Both the position numbers and the translations under genes were made by a program. The notes beneath the pieces are model-generated. The model saw only the letters and a list, made by a program, of their open reading frames with translations, was not told where the DNA came from and made no database searches. A DNA stretch of 64,000 bases from JANXSF01 sp043745195 (GTDB lineage Bacteria; Acidobacteriota; Terriglobia; Bryobacterales; Bryobacteraceae), in NCBI GenBank assembly GCA_043745195.1, contig JAYTTF010000100.1, positions 7,406-71,405 of the forward strand, read 5' to 3'. Every line of letters starts with the position of its first letter. Within the stretch, counting starts at the first letter, position 1. Of the stretch, positions 52,654 through 61,853 are shown one piece after another.

Positions 52654-54045
52654 TTACTTTCTCATAAGGCCCCAGTAGATGAGGCCGGAAACGAGGAAGC
52701 CCACGAACCAGGCATAGTCATACAGCCACCGCAAATCTGAAATGACCAAGCCGATGAGGGCAATTGTGATGCCGATGACAAGGGCGATCATGGCTTTATA
52801 GTTGACACCATTTGAGTACTCATATTCGCCGCCGCGGCGGTACAGATCGGCCACATTCAAGCTGCGGTTGCGCACCAGAAAGTAGTCGAAGATCATGATA
52901 CCGGCAATGGGGCCAAGCAGGCCGGAATAGCCGACCAGCCATCCGAAAATATAGGAACTGAAATCGGTCATCAGCTTCCAGGGCATCATCGCGATGCCGA
53001 GTACGCCGGTGATCAAACCACCGGTGCGGAACGAAATGAGGCTGGGCTTGAGGTTGGAAAAATCGTTGGAAGGCGACACTACGTTGGCGGCAACGTTGGT
53101 GTTGAGCGTGGCTACCAGAAGGGCAACGAGTGCGATAAAGGCAATCGTGGGTTGGTTAAATTTGCCGAGCAAAACTACTGGGTCCCAGATTGGTTCGCCG
53201 AAGATGACGGCGGATGCGGAGGTGACCGCAACGCCGATGAACGAGTAGAGCGCCATGGCGGCTGGCAGGCCAAGCGCTTGCCCCAGCATTTGGGCTTTTT
53301 GAGATTTGGCATAACGTGTGAAATCAGGAATATTCAATGCGACGGTGGCCCAGAAACCGACCATTCCGGTTAAGGAGGGAATAAAGAAAGACAGGAATTC
53401 ACTGGTGGTTTTGAATTTACTTGGGGCGCTGAGCACTGGCCCCATACCTCCTGCTTTTCCCGTGATCCAGAACAAAAGCAGGAGTCCGACAAGCAGCATG
53501 AAGGGAGCGCCGATACCTTCCAGGATCTTGATGGTTTCAATCCCGCGCCAGATTACGAATATGTTGAGAGCCCAAAAAGAGAAAAAGCAGATCCAGATTC
53601 CTCCTGGTATTTGGGCAGAAGCGGGCCAAAATATTTGAAGCATGGAATAGATGGCTTGGCCGCCAATCCAGGTTTGAATGCCGAACCAGCCGCAGGCGAC
53701 AAGTGCCCGAAGGACCGCCGGGACGTTTGCACCTCGAACACCGAATGAGGCTCGGACGAACACGGGAAAGGGAATGCCATATTTTGCGCCGGCGTGGGCG
53801 TTTAGCAACATTGGGATGAGGACGATGAGGTTGCCCAAAAGGATTGTGCCGATGGATTGCCACCAATTCATGCCGCCGGCAATCAACCCGGAAGCGAGCA
53901 TGTAAGTGGGGATGCAAACCGACATTGCGACCCAGAGCGAAGTGTAGTTATAGACGCCCCAGGTGCGCTTTTCATTGGGTACAGGGGCGAGGTCTTCGTT
54001 GTAGAGTGAGGGGTCTGGATTGAGGATTGCCGGGGATTGGTCCAT
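52654..54045 (-). CDS. NCS1 family nucleobase:cation symporter
   Basis: The polytopic protein (463 residues from ATG at 54045) has the NCS1 hallmarks: NEKRTWGVYNYTSLWVAMSV in the first helix, GMNWWQSIGTILLGNLIVL, and WFGIQTWIGGQAIY. NCS1 permeases import uracil, thymine, allantoin, hydantoins or related bases. It heads the pyrimidine catabolic operon, so uracil or thymine is the likely cargo. A longer in-frame start at 54096 exists; neither has a strong Shine-Dalgarno sequence. The 391 bases upstream contain only a gene remnant and no regulator. Confidence 0.9.
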   Translation of the reverse strand: MDQSPAILNPDPSLYNEDLAPVPNEKRTWGVYNYTSLWVAMSVCIPTYMLASGLIAGGMNWWQSIGTILLGNLIVLIPMLLNAHAGAKYGIPFPVFVRASFGVRGANVPAVLRALVACGWFGIQTWIGGQAIYSMLQIFWPASAQIPGGIWICFFSFWALNIFVIWRGIETIKILEGIGAPFMLLVGLLLLFWITGKAGGMGPVLSAPSKFKTTSEFLSFFIPSLTGMVGFWATVALNIPDFTRYAKSQKAQMLGQALGLPAAMALYSFIGVAVTSASAVIFGEPIWDPVVLLGKFNQPTIAFIALVALLVATLNTNVAANVVSPSNDFSNLKPSLISFRTGGLITGVLGIAMMPWKLMTDFSSYIFGWLVGYSGLLGPIAGIMIFDYFLVRNRSLNVADLYRRGGEYEYSNGVNYKAMIALVIGITIALIGLVISDLRWLYDYAWFVGFLVSGLIYWGLMRK

Positions 54046-54218
54046 GCTGAGTTGTAGCAGAGCACGGGATGATGTGCAAGTTTGGGCAGGCCGCAAACCG
54101 CCATCTCAGTTGTCCATTCATATTTTTGGGCGCTGGAGTTGAGTGGGAGTCGCAGTTTTCGCCGCCTTCTGTTCCTTAAGCTAATAGTTTAAGAAGTTTG
54201 GATGGGGGTTGAATTGCA

Positions 54219-54395
54219 TCAACGGAATACTTCATCCAATCGCCAAATAAGCCGCAATGCTTCGGACCACCCAGTCTCTGCGAAGATGTCAAAGAGATTG
54301 AGTAAATGTTGCAGGCTTTCAGGCTCGCGTAGCTCATCCCGATGGTCTGCAAGAAAGACCTCTACCAGACGCTTTTCAACCAGAACGGCGAGCCC
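54219..54395 (-). pseudogene. 3' remnant of an unidentified gene
   Basis: On the minus strand a 58-codon frame reads like a genuine protein C-terminus (LVEKRLVEVFLADHRDELRE, then PESLQHLLNLFDIFAE and WRLDEVFR). It begins directly after an in-frame stop and has no ATG, GTG or TTG at a useful place. It is probably the leftover tail of a lost gene. The family is not recognised. Confidence 0.5.
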
Positions 54396-54437
54396 TTAAA
54401 GGTGAGGTCCCGCTATAGGTGAAAGCTTTTTGCGCCG

Positions 54438-55601
54438 CTATTTCTGATACTTGATGCGCCAAATTTTGTTGTTCCCGTCTTCGGAAACAAGCAGGCTGCC
54501 ATCGGCCATTTGAAGAATTCCAACGGGACGGCCCCATACTTCTTTCTCGCTTTCGCCCATCATCCAACCAGTGGCAAAATCTTCACGAGGTCCCACCGGA
54601 CGGCCAGCTTTGAAGGGAATGAAATTGACGGAATAGCCAACCCGCTTTGCACGATTGGAAGATCCACGGAAAACTATAAATGCTCCGTTACTATACTTTG
54701 CAGGAAACTGTTTGCCAGTGTAGAAAATGAAATCCATCACGGACGCGTGGGCCGGTAAAACAACATCAGGAGCAAGGCTTTTTGCAACAAGTTCGGGAGC
54801 TTTGTCCTTGTGGCGCGGGTCACCATTCGTTCCTATGTAGGCGTAGGGCCAGCCGTAAAACCCACCCTTTTTCACTTCTGTGAAAAAGTCAGGCACCAGT
54901 TCGTCACCCAGATCGTTGCGCTCCTGTACTGTGGACCAAAGCTTGCCACTTTCCGGATTGAATCGAATACTCACCGGATTGCGCAGGCCACCTGCAAAAA
55001 TTTCGTGCCCTGTTCCGTCTGGATTGTAAACGTTGATAGCAGCGCGATCTGGCGGGTCACCAGGTTCGTTGTCATGGCCGGAACCAATGGATAGATACAT
55101 TTTTTCGCCCTTCTTATCGAACTGCATTGTGCGGGTCCAATGAGCCTTGTTGTAACCCTTCAGCGAAACTACTTCCTGGCCAGGGCCAATCTCCAGAGTC
55201 TTGCCGTTGAACTTGTAACGTTTAATGGATTCGGCTTCGGAAACATAGAGGTACTCTTTCCTGATCGTCATGCCAAAAGGGCGATCCAGATCTTTCAACA
55301 ATTCTTTTTTCGATTTGTCGGGAAGAATTGCAATCACGCTTCCTTTTGCAATTGCGTCGGTAACCAGGACGGCTCCACCCGAGGCCTGAATCATGTAGCG
55401 CGGCTTCTTGAACCCGGACGCGAATTCTTCCGACTTGAATCCTACCGGCAGATTCAACTTCTTGCCATCAGGCTGCGCAACCAATTTCGGCGCGTTGTTC
55501 GATGCTGGAGTGGCATAGGGGGCTGGCAGATTCACTTTGGGTTGATCCGCTGCAAGCAACATAGCGGGCACCAGCATTAATAGAAAAATGGACTTGTTCA
55601 T
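54438..55601 (-). CDS. PQQ-dependent sugar dehydrogenase family protein
   Basis: A signal peptide (MNKSIFLLMLVPAMLLAA) leads a six-bladed propeller of the glucose/sorbosone dehydrogenase family. Typical segments are KKPRYMIQASGGAVLVTD, LYLSIGSGHDNEPGD in the variant MYLSIGSGHDN, GLRNPVSIRFNPESGKLW, ERNDLGDELVPD and GFYGWPYAYIG. Members oxidise aldoses in the periplasm with PQQ; PQQ synthesis genes are not in the window. The 387-residue length is normal. The gene stands alone. Confidence 0.88.
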   Translation of the reverse strand: MNKSIFLLMLVPAMLLAADQPKVNLPAPYATPASNNAPKLVAQPDGKKLNLPVGFKSEEFASGFKKPRYMIQASGGAVLVTDAIAKGSVIAILPDKSKKELLKDLDRPFGMTIRKEYLYVSEAESIKRYKFNGKTLEIGPGQEVVSLKGYNKAHWTRTMQFDKKGEKMYLSIGSGHDNEPGDPPDRAAINVYNPDGTGHEIFAGGLRNPVSIRFNPESGKLWSTVQERNDLGDELVPDFFTEVKKGGFYGWPYAYIGTNGDPRHKDKAPELVAKSLAPDVVLPAHASVMDFIFYTGKQFPAKYSNGAFIVFRGSSNRAKRVGYSVNFIPFKAGRPVGPREDFATGWMMGESEKEVWGRPVGILQMADGSLLVSEDGNNKIWRIKYQK

Positions 55602-55637
55602 GCTTTTTCCTGAAGTGTCCAGTCTATCATTTGCAGG

Positions 55638-56222
55638 CTAACTGGTGGAACGGAAAGTGATCTGCTTCACACCGAAGGCTTCCAGTAAATTCTTGATCAC
55701 AGCCTCTGCCTGGCGTTGAGCGTCTTCCAATACACCCATCTTCAACGCTGATTGCTTCACTTCCTCGATTGCGGTTAAGCGCGCCTTGCGCTCAAGATCA
55801 TTGTTATAAGGCACCCACGGAGTCCACCACGTCACTTGGCGGTCCCAGACTTTGGTTTCTTTTTCATCAATGATGACGTGCAGAATCGCAGGGCGCGGAA
55901 GGCGTACAACAAAGCCACCTTCTGGCTGAGCGATCACATCCCCGTCTCGCATCTGCTGCAAATCGATGCCGCCTAAAACCTTGGCCTGAACGATTAGCAG
56001 TAACTTCTCTGTGCCAAAGGGGAGCTTCTGCTCCTCAAGGCCAACCACTTTTTGGACGGAGTATTTTACAGTAACCAGTTCATTGAGTTTTTGAATTTCA
56101 TTCACAATGGCTGGAGGACTGGAAAGAACTCGCAATATGCCGAAGCTTGAACGCAGGTAGATCATAGCTGCCGCCATCAATGCAAGCGCACCAAAAATAA
56201 GAGCTGATTTTTGAGTTTTCAC
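55638..56222 (-). CDS. DUF4230 domain protein, membrane anchored
   Basis: One N-terminal membrane helix (ALIFGALALMAAAMIYL) precedes a soluble DUF4230 domain: ELVTVKYSVQKVVGLEEQ, EKLLLIVQAKVLGGIDL and VVRLPRPAILHVIIDEKETK. This is followed by a helical C-terminus with ARLTAIEEVKQSALKMGVLE. The family resembles band-7/SPFH-type proteins in layout but has no established function. It lies 36 bases upstream of the PQQ dehydrogenase gene on the same strand, so the two may be cotranscribed. Confidence 0.85.
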   Translation of the reverse strand: MKTQKSALIFGALALMAAAMIYLRSSFGILRVLSSPPAIVNEIQKLNELVTVKYSVQKVVGLEEQKLPFGTEKLLLIVQAKVLGGIDLQQMRDGDVIAQPEGGFVVRLPRPAILHVIIDEKETKVWDRQVTWWTPWVPYNNDLERKARLTAIEEVKQSALKMGVLEDAQRQAEAVIKNLLEAFGVKQITFRSTS

Positions 56223-56608
56223 TTATTCTTAGAGTAACTAAGATAAACGGCTGTTTGAGAACTAGATGGGATACCGCAAGCCAGTGGGGGCACGAGTGGC
56301 TGGCACAAGCTACAGTGCTTCCATAAGATTATTGTATTGTCTCATGCGGGCTGCAAGCCGCTAGTGTCCTCACTGACGCCACTTTTTCATTACTTCAGTC
56401 GAACCCGTTGGGGGATTCAATATTTCTTAGTTACCGCACGGATAGTCCATAGTTTTGCGGCTATTTTGATGGTCATTTCTTCTCAACTGCCGTTATTTGG
56501 GTTAAAAATTAAATAGGGAAACATGCGGACTGTCCCCATATTAATATATTGATTGAGATTAGCTAAACCTCAATGAATGAAGTTGTTGGCGAACTGACAA
56601 TCCTGCCG
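56223..56608. other. Gene-free interval with repeat remnant
   Basis: The 386 bases hold no convincing coding region. They include the second copy of the dispersed repeat (56452-56500) and, just beyond it, ACATGCGGACTGTCCCCATA, which looks like the edge of a former mobile or palindromic element. Confidence 0.5.
56452..56500. repeat. Dispersed intergenic repeat, copy 2
   Basis: This stretch repeats 26574-26620 in the same orientation, with one inserted base and a few substitutions. Shared cores are CTATTTTG, TGGTCATTT and TTCTCAACTGCCGTT. Confidence 0.6.
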
Positions 56609-57817
56609 CTAAAAGCTGTAGCGCAGACCAAGCAGGGCATGCGAATTGAGCCGGTACTGTCCTAAAAAATCAGATGCCGTGCCGCGAATCCAATTGAAGG
56701 CTGCTACGGCTTTCCAATGTTCATTCAGCGTTTGAGTGTATTCCGCCTTTAACCAGCTTCCATCGCCGTTTTGACGAACAACTCCTTCGAACGCAATGCT
56801 TCTATATGGATCGATGGTCAATGACGCGCGTCCCACAAAGGCCTTTGCTAATCCGCGGTCTGGGGCAAACCCGAAAGGATTGCGTTGCTTCGTTACAACC
56901 TCTCCTGCATATCCCCCGACAAAGGACCATTCGCCGGATTGCCTTTCCAACTGAACTACATATTGCACGTATTCATCGGCGGCTTTGGTTGACGATGTGA
57001 AGTAACCGGATTCAGCTTTCACCGTAAACCAGCGGAGTGGAACTGCCGTGGTAGCTCCCCACATGCGCATTTGTGCGAAGTACTTGTTGATTCCGATTCC
57101 GGAAAAAGGCGATCTGGAAGCATTGAATAAAGGCAGAGTGTTATGTCCCTCATAAAAAGCCAAAGAGTATTCGTATCCCTTGCCCAAATGATTCCATCGC
57201 ACGCCGCCTGCTCCCCCTCCTGGAAAATCAGTCACTCCGTTACGAAACACAAAGTCTGCGGGCAATAAGACCCAGCGTTGATTGAGCAAAGGGACGCGGC
57301 TTGGTGTGAATCGTAATTGCCAAACCAAGTCCAAAGTATCAGCACCTTTTTCTATGGAAATACGCGCGGCAGGAACGCCCAGAAAATCACTGTCCACCAC
57401 GTTCAGGAAATCCTTAGGGGCAAAGCGATCCATTGGGTTGAATATATCCGTCTTGCCCCAACGAATAAACTGCTTTCCGAATTCAAGAGTAATGGGACCT
57501 TTATGTGCCACTATGCTGAAACGCCGCAACGACAATGCAGGACGCAGCAGGCTTCTATCCTGCCAATCAAATCGCAATTCGCGCTCCGTTGTTCTGTGCG
57601 AATCGGTACGCGCATCCAAGGCACCATAAATGCGCAGCCATGGCGTCAGCTTCCTGGAAGCCTCGTAACGGAGCAGTCCATCCGTAACGGCGCGTCCGCT
57701 ATCTCCTGGTGCTTTTTGTGGAAAAACAAACAGCCTGGTTTCAAAATAGCCGCGCTGTTGAAAGTCCTGACCCGGTGCCAAAGCACAAAGCAACGCGCAT
57801 GGAATTAGAAGCTTCAT
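56609..57817 (-). CDS. Outer-membrane beta-barrel protein of an ABC/LolA-type operon
   Basis: From ATG at 57817 the 402-residue product has a signal peptide (MKLLIPCALLCALAPGQ) and an alternating hydrophobic/polar pattern throughout, ending in LLGLRYSF with a terminal Phe as in barrel proteins. The start overlaps the stop of the LolA-like gene (ATGA). It resembles the DUF1302-like barrels that accompany LolA-like proteins, but I cannot assign a family with certainty. As the last gene of an ATPase-permease-LolA-barrel operon, it could receive the transported lipid or lipoprotein at the outer membrane. Confidence 0.78.
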   Translation of the reverse strand: MKLLIPCALLCALAPGQDFQQRGYFETRLFVFPQKAPGDSGRAVTDGLLRYEASRKLTPWLRIYGALDARTDSHRTTERELRFDWQDRSLLRPALSLRRFSIVAHKGPITLEFGKQFIRWGKTDIFNPMDRFAPKDFLNVVDSDFLGVPAARISIEKGADTLDLVWQLRFTPSRVPLLNQRWVLLPADFVFRNGVTDFPGGGAGGVRWNHLGKGYEYSLAFYEGHNTLPLFNASRSPFSGIGINKYFAQMRMWGATTAVPLRWFTVKAESGYFTSSTKAADEYVQYVVQLERQSGEWSFVGGYAGEVVTKQRNPFGFAPDRGLAKAFVGRASLTIDPYRSIAFEGVVRQNGDGSWLKAEYTQTLNEHWKAVAAFNWIRGTASDFLGQYRLNSHALLGLRYSF

Positions 57818-58563
57818 TCTCCCCGCCGCAATGCGTCCAGCGTAAATCGGTCGGGCTTTAGGACGGTGTTGTACTCCAGCTTTTCCGTTTTCAGCAAGGT
57901 TCTGGAATTCTTCTTCGCATCGGTCATTTCCAATTCCAGCGGTGTCCAAATGTTCTGCACTTTTTCCAGTCGCCGATATTCCAATTTGCGGACCACTTCC
58001 GTTTTTGAATACATCTCCAACTTCGCCGCCACGTAAAAATCCTGGCGAATCCAGCTCACCACTTTTGAGTATTGGGAAGATTTCGTTTGCTTAGGCTTTG
58101 ACTCAATCTTCCAGCATTGCTTGCCGTCAATGCTTTCTTCGCCCAGCAACTTGTATTCATTCTGGTTCACGTCGCGCTCTTCTAAATCTTCAAAACTGAA
58201 ATCGGTTCCGAAGAATCGCGTAGAGCGATCCTGCAAAGCAATGCGCCGGTCGCGAGCTAGTTCTGGGGTCCACATCCATTGATCGGACGCTCGGTCTGGG
58301 TGGTTCAAAACCAATAAAGCAACGCCCTTCACTTCGGCTGGAGCGACAAATCGAAGGATAGATTTGGAATCTCCAAAGCTGCCAATGCGTTCATAGGTCC
58401 ATCGCTTGGAAGATTTCTTTCCGTTCGCTTGCGTGACTTCTAAAACGCCTTCATAGCGTTGGGATTGGCTCTGTTGGCGTTTTTGTGATTCTTCAATAAT
58501 CTGCCGGGCGTCGATTGCGCACAGCGCGCTGATTGAGCTAATTGCAAGCAGGATTCTATTCAT
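57814..58563 (-). CDS. LolA-like outer-membrane lipoprotein-sorting protein
   Basis: The 249-residue exported protein (signal MNRILLAISSISALCA) has the LolA/LppX-like half-barrel signature: RYEGVLEVTQANGKKSSKRW, FVAPAEVKGVALLVLNHPD, DQWMWTPELARDRRIA, FGTDFSFEDLEERD and GKQCWKIESKPK. Such proteins ferry lipidated cargo through the periplasm. The start overlaps the permease stop by eight bases and the stop overlaps the barrel gene. It is the stand-alone type often coupled to MMPL or FtsX-like transporters. Confidence 0.88.
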   Translation of the reverse strand: MNRILLAISSISALCAIDARQIIEESQKRQQSQSQRYEGVLEVTQANGKKSSKRWTYERIGSFGDSKSILRFVAPAEVKGVALLVLNHPDRASDQWMWTPELARDRRIALQDRSTRFFGTDFSFEDLEERDVNQNEYKLLGEESIDGKQCWKIESKPKQTKSSQYSKVVSWIRQDFYVAAKLEMYSKTEVVRKLEYRRLEKVQNIWTPLELEMTDAKKNSRTLLKTEKLEYNTVLKPDRFTLDALRRGE

Positions 58564-61108
58564 ACTCAAGAGCCTCCACAAGGGAACCGCGTACCGCCGA
58601 TTCCGCTGGTCCAATGGCCGCCAAAAAAGCGGCTCCAAGAATCACCGGCAATAGGTACAGTGCCATCATCCAAGGATATTTGTATTCCAACCGCAAGCCC
58701 GCAAAGTCACGTGCAGTAAATTCCAAACTGTAATAGAGGGCGATTGCGCCCAAGCCCAAACCCAATGCCAACCCAACCAACCCAATGGCTATCGCCTCCA
58801 ACCAAACCGTCTGGCGGATCTGTTTCCGTAGCGCGCCCACTGCTTGCAGTACACCCAGTTCACGGCGGCGATCTGTGATGGAAACGGTCAGCGTGTTGAC
58901 AATACCAAGAACTGCAACCAACACGGCCACGGCTAATTGAATATATGTGAGGCCGAACCATTGGTCGGTAATTTTCAATACATAATCGCGAAGATCTTTA
59001 TTCGTAAACACAAAAACTTTCAGTTCGCCGGAGAAGCGTTCTAACAAGGCCTGCCGCACTTTGACGCCATCTGCGCCAGGCTTCAAGTAAATGCGGATCA
59101 CATTATAAGTGCTGTCGTGCCACTTTGCCATGTACACCTTGCGGTCTAATAAAATGGTGCCTTTTTGATCGGAATAATCCATCACAATTCCAACAACGGG
59201 GAGCTTTACTGGGCCTTCGGGCGAATCCAGTTCGATCATGTCGCCCATCTTCAGTTTTTGTAAATTCGCCAGATTGTCAGACAAAATTACTCCCTCGCCC
59301 GCTGCCACTTTCGGATACATTTCCTCACGCTTCCCAGCGGTTATCTGAAGCATTGCTTCTTTGGAGAGGCTGGCAATATCGGCGGTGACAATCATGATTA
59401 ATTCGTTATGGAAATTGACGCGAACGGTGCGCACGCCTTGGGCCGTACGAACACCCTCAATCAGATTTGCCTGCTCCGCAACTTCAGCAGGAAAGCGGTA
59501 ACTGCGGTCGGTGATGGCTTGTGAAGGGGATAGGAACAAGTCTGGGTTTAACCCTATGCGCATCCATTCATTCATGGAATCGTAACTGGCGCGAGTTAGT
59601 CCGCCAAGCGAAATGACCAGTGCAAGAGAAAGCATCAAAGCCGCGACAGTCCCTGATGTCCGGCGGGGAGATTGGATCAGGCTATCAACAGCCAAGGCGC
59701 CTTCAACCGGGCGGATCCAACGCAAAATGGGGCGCAGCAGTTTCGCCACCCAAACGGCAGCCCAAGGCGTAACCATCAACGCGGCGCAAATGGCTGCCAG
59801 GTACCCACCATAAAAGAAAGCTGGTCCGCCGCCGATCATCGCCAAGCCAATTGCTAGAATTCCAAACACCACCGTCAGCATTGCCCGCATGCGATTTTCA
59901 CCAGTAGTCAATTGTTGATAGCGGCCCTTCTGCAATGCTTGCACGGGATCAACACGAGCAGCACTACGAGCCGGGATCCATGCAGCAATCAAGCTGGTGA
60001 TCATTCCCAGAGCGAGTGAAAAGGCTAGCAATTTAGGATCTGCCGATAGCTCTTCCGCACGCTGTGCAACTCCATATACTTCTCCAAGAAAATCGCCCAA
60101 TCCCTTAGCCATGCCCCGCGCGATTCCAACACCAAGGACCACTCCGGCAATGGACCCAAGCAAGCCAAGAATGGCGCTTTCCAGGAAGAACAAAGTCTGG
60201 ATCTGTCCGCGAGTGGCACCCAGAGCCCGCAAAATTCCAATCTCTTTGCGGCGTTGCGTGACGGCAATCGCAAAAGAGTTGTAAATGATGAACATGCCAA
60301 TGAAAAGTGCGAAGATGCTGGTGAGGTTCGCCACCATACCATATACGCTGCTGATGGATTCAAACTGCTTTCCGCGTGCCGCAGGTGTTTCCACTTGAAA
60401 AGCAGGGCCCAGAACTTGCTCCAGTTTCTTGCGGCCCACATCCACACCAATGCCTTCTTGTAAGGCAAGATCAATCCGATCAAATCGACGCCCACGCCCG
60501 AACACTTTCTGCGCAGCATACACATCCATCACAGCCAGGTTGCCGCCGAACGCAGTTGTCAGCCCACCGCTTTTCATAATGCCGCGGACCGTAAATGTTT
60601 TGGGACCCTGCATTGTCTCCATCGCCACTTTAGAATTGATAGCAAGACCATTTGCAGCAGCAAATTCACGGGTCACCATCAGGGAATCTGGCTGGGCAAG
60701 GAATACCAAAGGATCGTCAATGGGACCCTCTCCACTTTCATCCAGATCGTAATCGCGCAGGCTGCGATCACCTGTCATATCCACGGCCAGCACCAGAATA
60801 TTTCCGGGAGTCTTCAGCTTGGGGTTAATGCTGGCTTCAATCACAGGGACGGCCACACGCACTTCTGGGATGGCCTGCACCTTTTCCAGAATCTCTTCGG
60901 CAAAGCCCGGCTCTCCAGCACTTATCTGTAATTCCGTCGCACCGGCAATACGATCCACCGTCTTGTGAAACGCCTCCAGCACAGATTGATTTGCCGTATG
61001 CATTCCCACGAACACGGCAACACCCAGAACAATCCCCACCATAGTCAGGATGGTTCGCAAAAGATGCTTGCGTGTATATTGCCAACTGATCAGTTGCAGC
61101 AGTTTCAT
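58556..61108 (-). CDS. FtsX/MacB-type ABC transporter permease, double-domain
   Basis: The 850-residue protein has two FtsX-like permease domains: an N-terminal helix (TILTMVGIVLGVAVFVGM), a periplasmic MacB-like domain, three helices including GILRALGATRGQIQTLFFLE, then a second helix group, a second periplasmic domain and LGVLQAVGALRKQIRQTVWL before the last helices. This architecture resembles LolCE-type or efflux permeases of type VII ABC systems, which extract lipids or lipoproteins from the inner membrane instead of pumping through it. The start overlaps the ATPase stop by four bases. Confidence 0.9.
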   Translation of the reverse strand: MKLLQLISWQYTRKHLLRTILTMVGIVLGVAVFVGMHTANQSVLEAFHKTVDRIAGATELQISAGEPGFAEEILEKVQAIPEVRVAVPVIEASINPKLKTPGNILVLAVDMTGDRSLRDYDLDESGEGPIDDPLVFLAQPDSLMVTREFAAANGLAINSKVAMETMQGPKTFTVRGIMKSGGLTTAFGGNLAVMDVYAAQKVFGRGRRFDRIDLALQEGIGVDVGRKKLEQVLGPAFQVETPAARGKQFESISSVYGMVANLTSIFALFIGMFIIYNSFAIAVTQRRKEIGILRALGATRGQIQTLFFLESAILGLLGSIAGVVLGVGIARGMAKGLGDFLGEVYGVAQRAEELSADPKLLAFSLALGMITSLIAAWIPARSAARVDPVQALQKGRYQQLTTGENRMRAMLTVVFGILAIGLAMIGGGPAFFYGGYLAAICAALMVTPWAAVWVAKLLRPILRWIRPVEGALAVDSLIQSPRRTSGTVAALMLSLALVISLGGLTRASYDSMNEWMRIGLNPDLFLSPSQAITDRSYRFPAEVAEQANLIEGVRTAQGVRTVRVNFHNELIMIVTADIASLSKEAMLQITAGKREEMYPKVAAGEGVILSDNLANLQKLKMGDMIELDSPEGPVKLPVVGIVMDYSDQKGTILLDRKVYMAKWHDSTYNVIRIYLKPGADGVKVRQALLERFSGELKVFVFTNKDLRDYVLKITDQWFGLTYIQLAVAVLVAVLGIVNTLTVSITDRRRELGVLQAVGALRKQIRQTVWLEAIAIGLVGLALGLGLGAIALYYSLEFTARDFAGLRLEYKYPWMMALYLLPVILGAAFLAAIGPAESAVRGSLVEALEYE

Positions 61109-61779
61109 CGGCGCAGATCCTCAATGATCAAGCCGTCGCGCAAGGAAATTTGGCGGCTGCAACTTTCCGCCACTCCGCGATCATGAGTCACAACCAAAAC
61201 GGTTGCTCCCAGTCGCTGGTTGACGTCGCGCATCAGCTTCAAAATTTCAACACCAGTTGCGGAGTCAAGGTTTCCGGTAGGTTCATCCGCCAGTAGCACG
61301 GGCGGATAGACACTAAGAGCTCTGGCTATGGCCACACGCTGCCGTTCTCCTCCTGACAGTTCTTCCGGCAAGTGTTCCAGACGGTGGCCAAGGTTTACAA
61401 GGCCCAGCAATTCCATGGCTCGCTCTCGGATTTTGGCGGCTGGCCAGTTCCGCAAGTGCAATGGCAGGGAGACATTTTCTACACAGCTTAGGGTTGGCAG
61501 CAGATTGAAAAATTGAAAAATGAATCCGATTTTGTCTCGTCTTGCGCGAGTCAAATCATCATCGTTCAGGCCGGCAAGCAACTGGCCGTCCAAATGAATT
61601 TCGCCGACACTGGGCCGGTCAAGCCCTCCGATTAAATTCAACAACGTGGATTTACCGGAACCCGATGGACCAATCAGGGCGACCATTTCACCCTTTTCGA
61701 TTTTCAAATCAACACCGGCAAGCGCGGTCACTCGCTTCTTGCCTTCAAAGTGCTTCTGCACTCCTTTAAGCTCAATCAT
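61105..61779 (-). CDS. LolD/MacB-type ABC transporter ATP-binding protein
   Basis: The 224-residue ATPase has Walker A GPSGSGKSTLLN, signature LSGGERQRVAIARAL, Walker B VLLADEPTG and the H-loop VVTHDRG. The sequence is of the LolD/MacB subfamily, which powers permeases of the FtsX type. It is the first gene of a four-gene operon with permease, LolA-like protein and outer-membrane barrel, each overlapping the next. Confidence 0.93.
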   Translation of the reverse strand: MIELKGVQKHFEGKKRVTALAGVDLKIEKGEMVALIGPSGSGKSTLLNLIGGLDRPSVGEIHLDGQLLAGLNDDDLTRARRDKIGFIFQFFNLLPTLSCVENVSLPLHLRNWPAAKIRERAMELLGLVNLGHRLEHLPEELSGGERQRVAIARALSVYPPVLLADEPTGNLDSATGVEILKLMRDVNQRLGATVLVVTHDRGVAESCSRQISLRDGLIIEDLRR

Positions 61780-61853
61780 AAAATGTTGGAGGTGACCCTA
61801 AGTAACTAGGATGACACAAAGCCCTTTGAAGACGCATAATTGTGGTTCGGACG

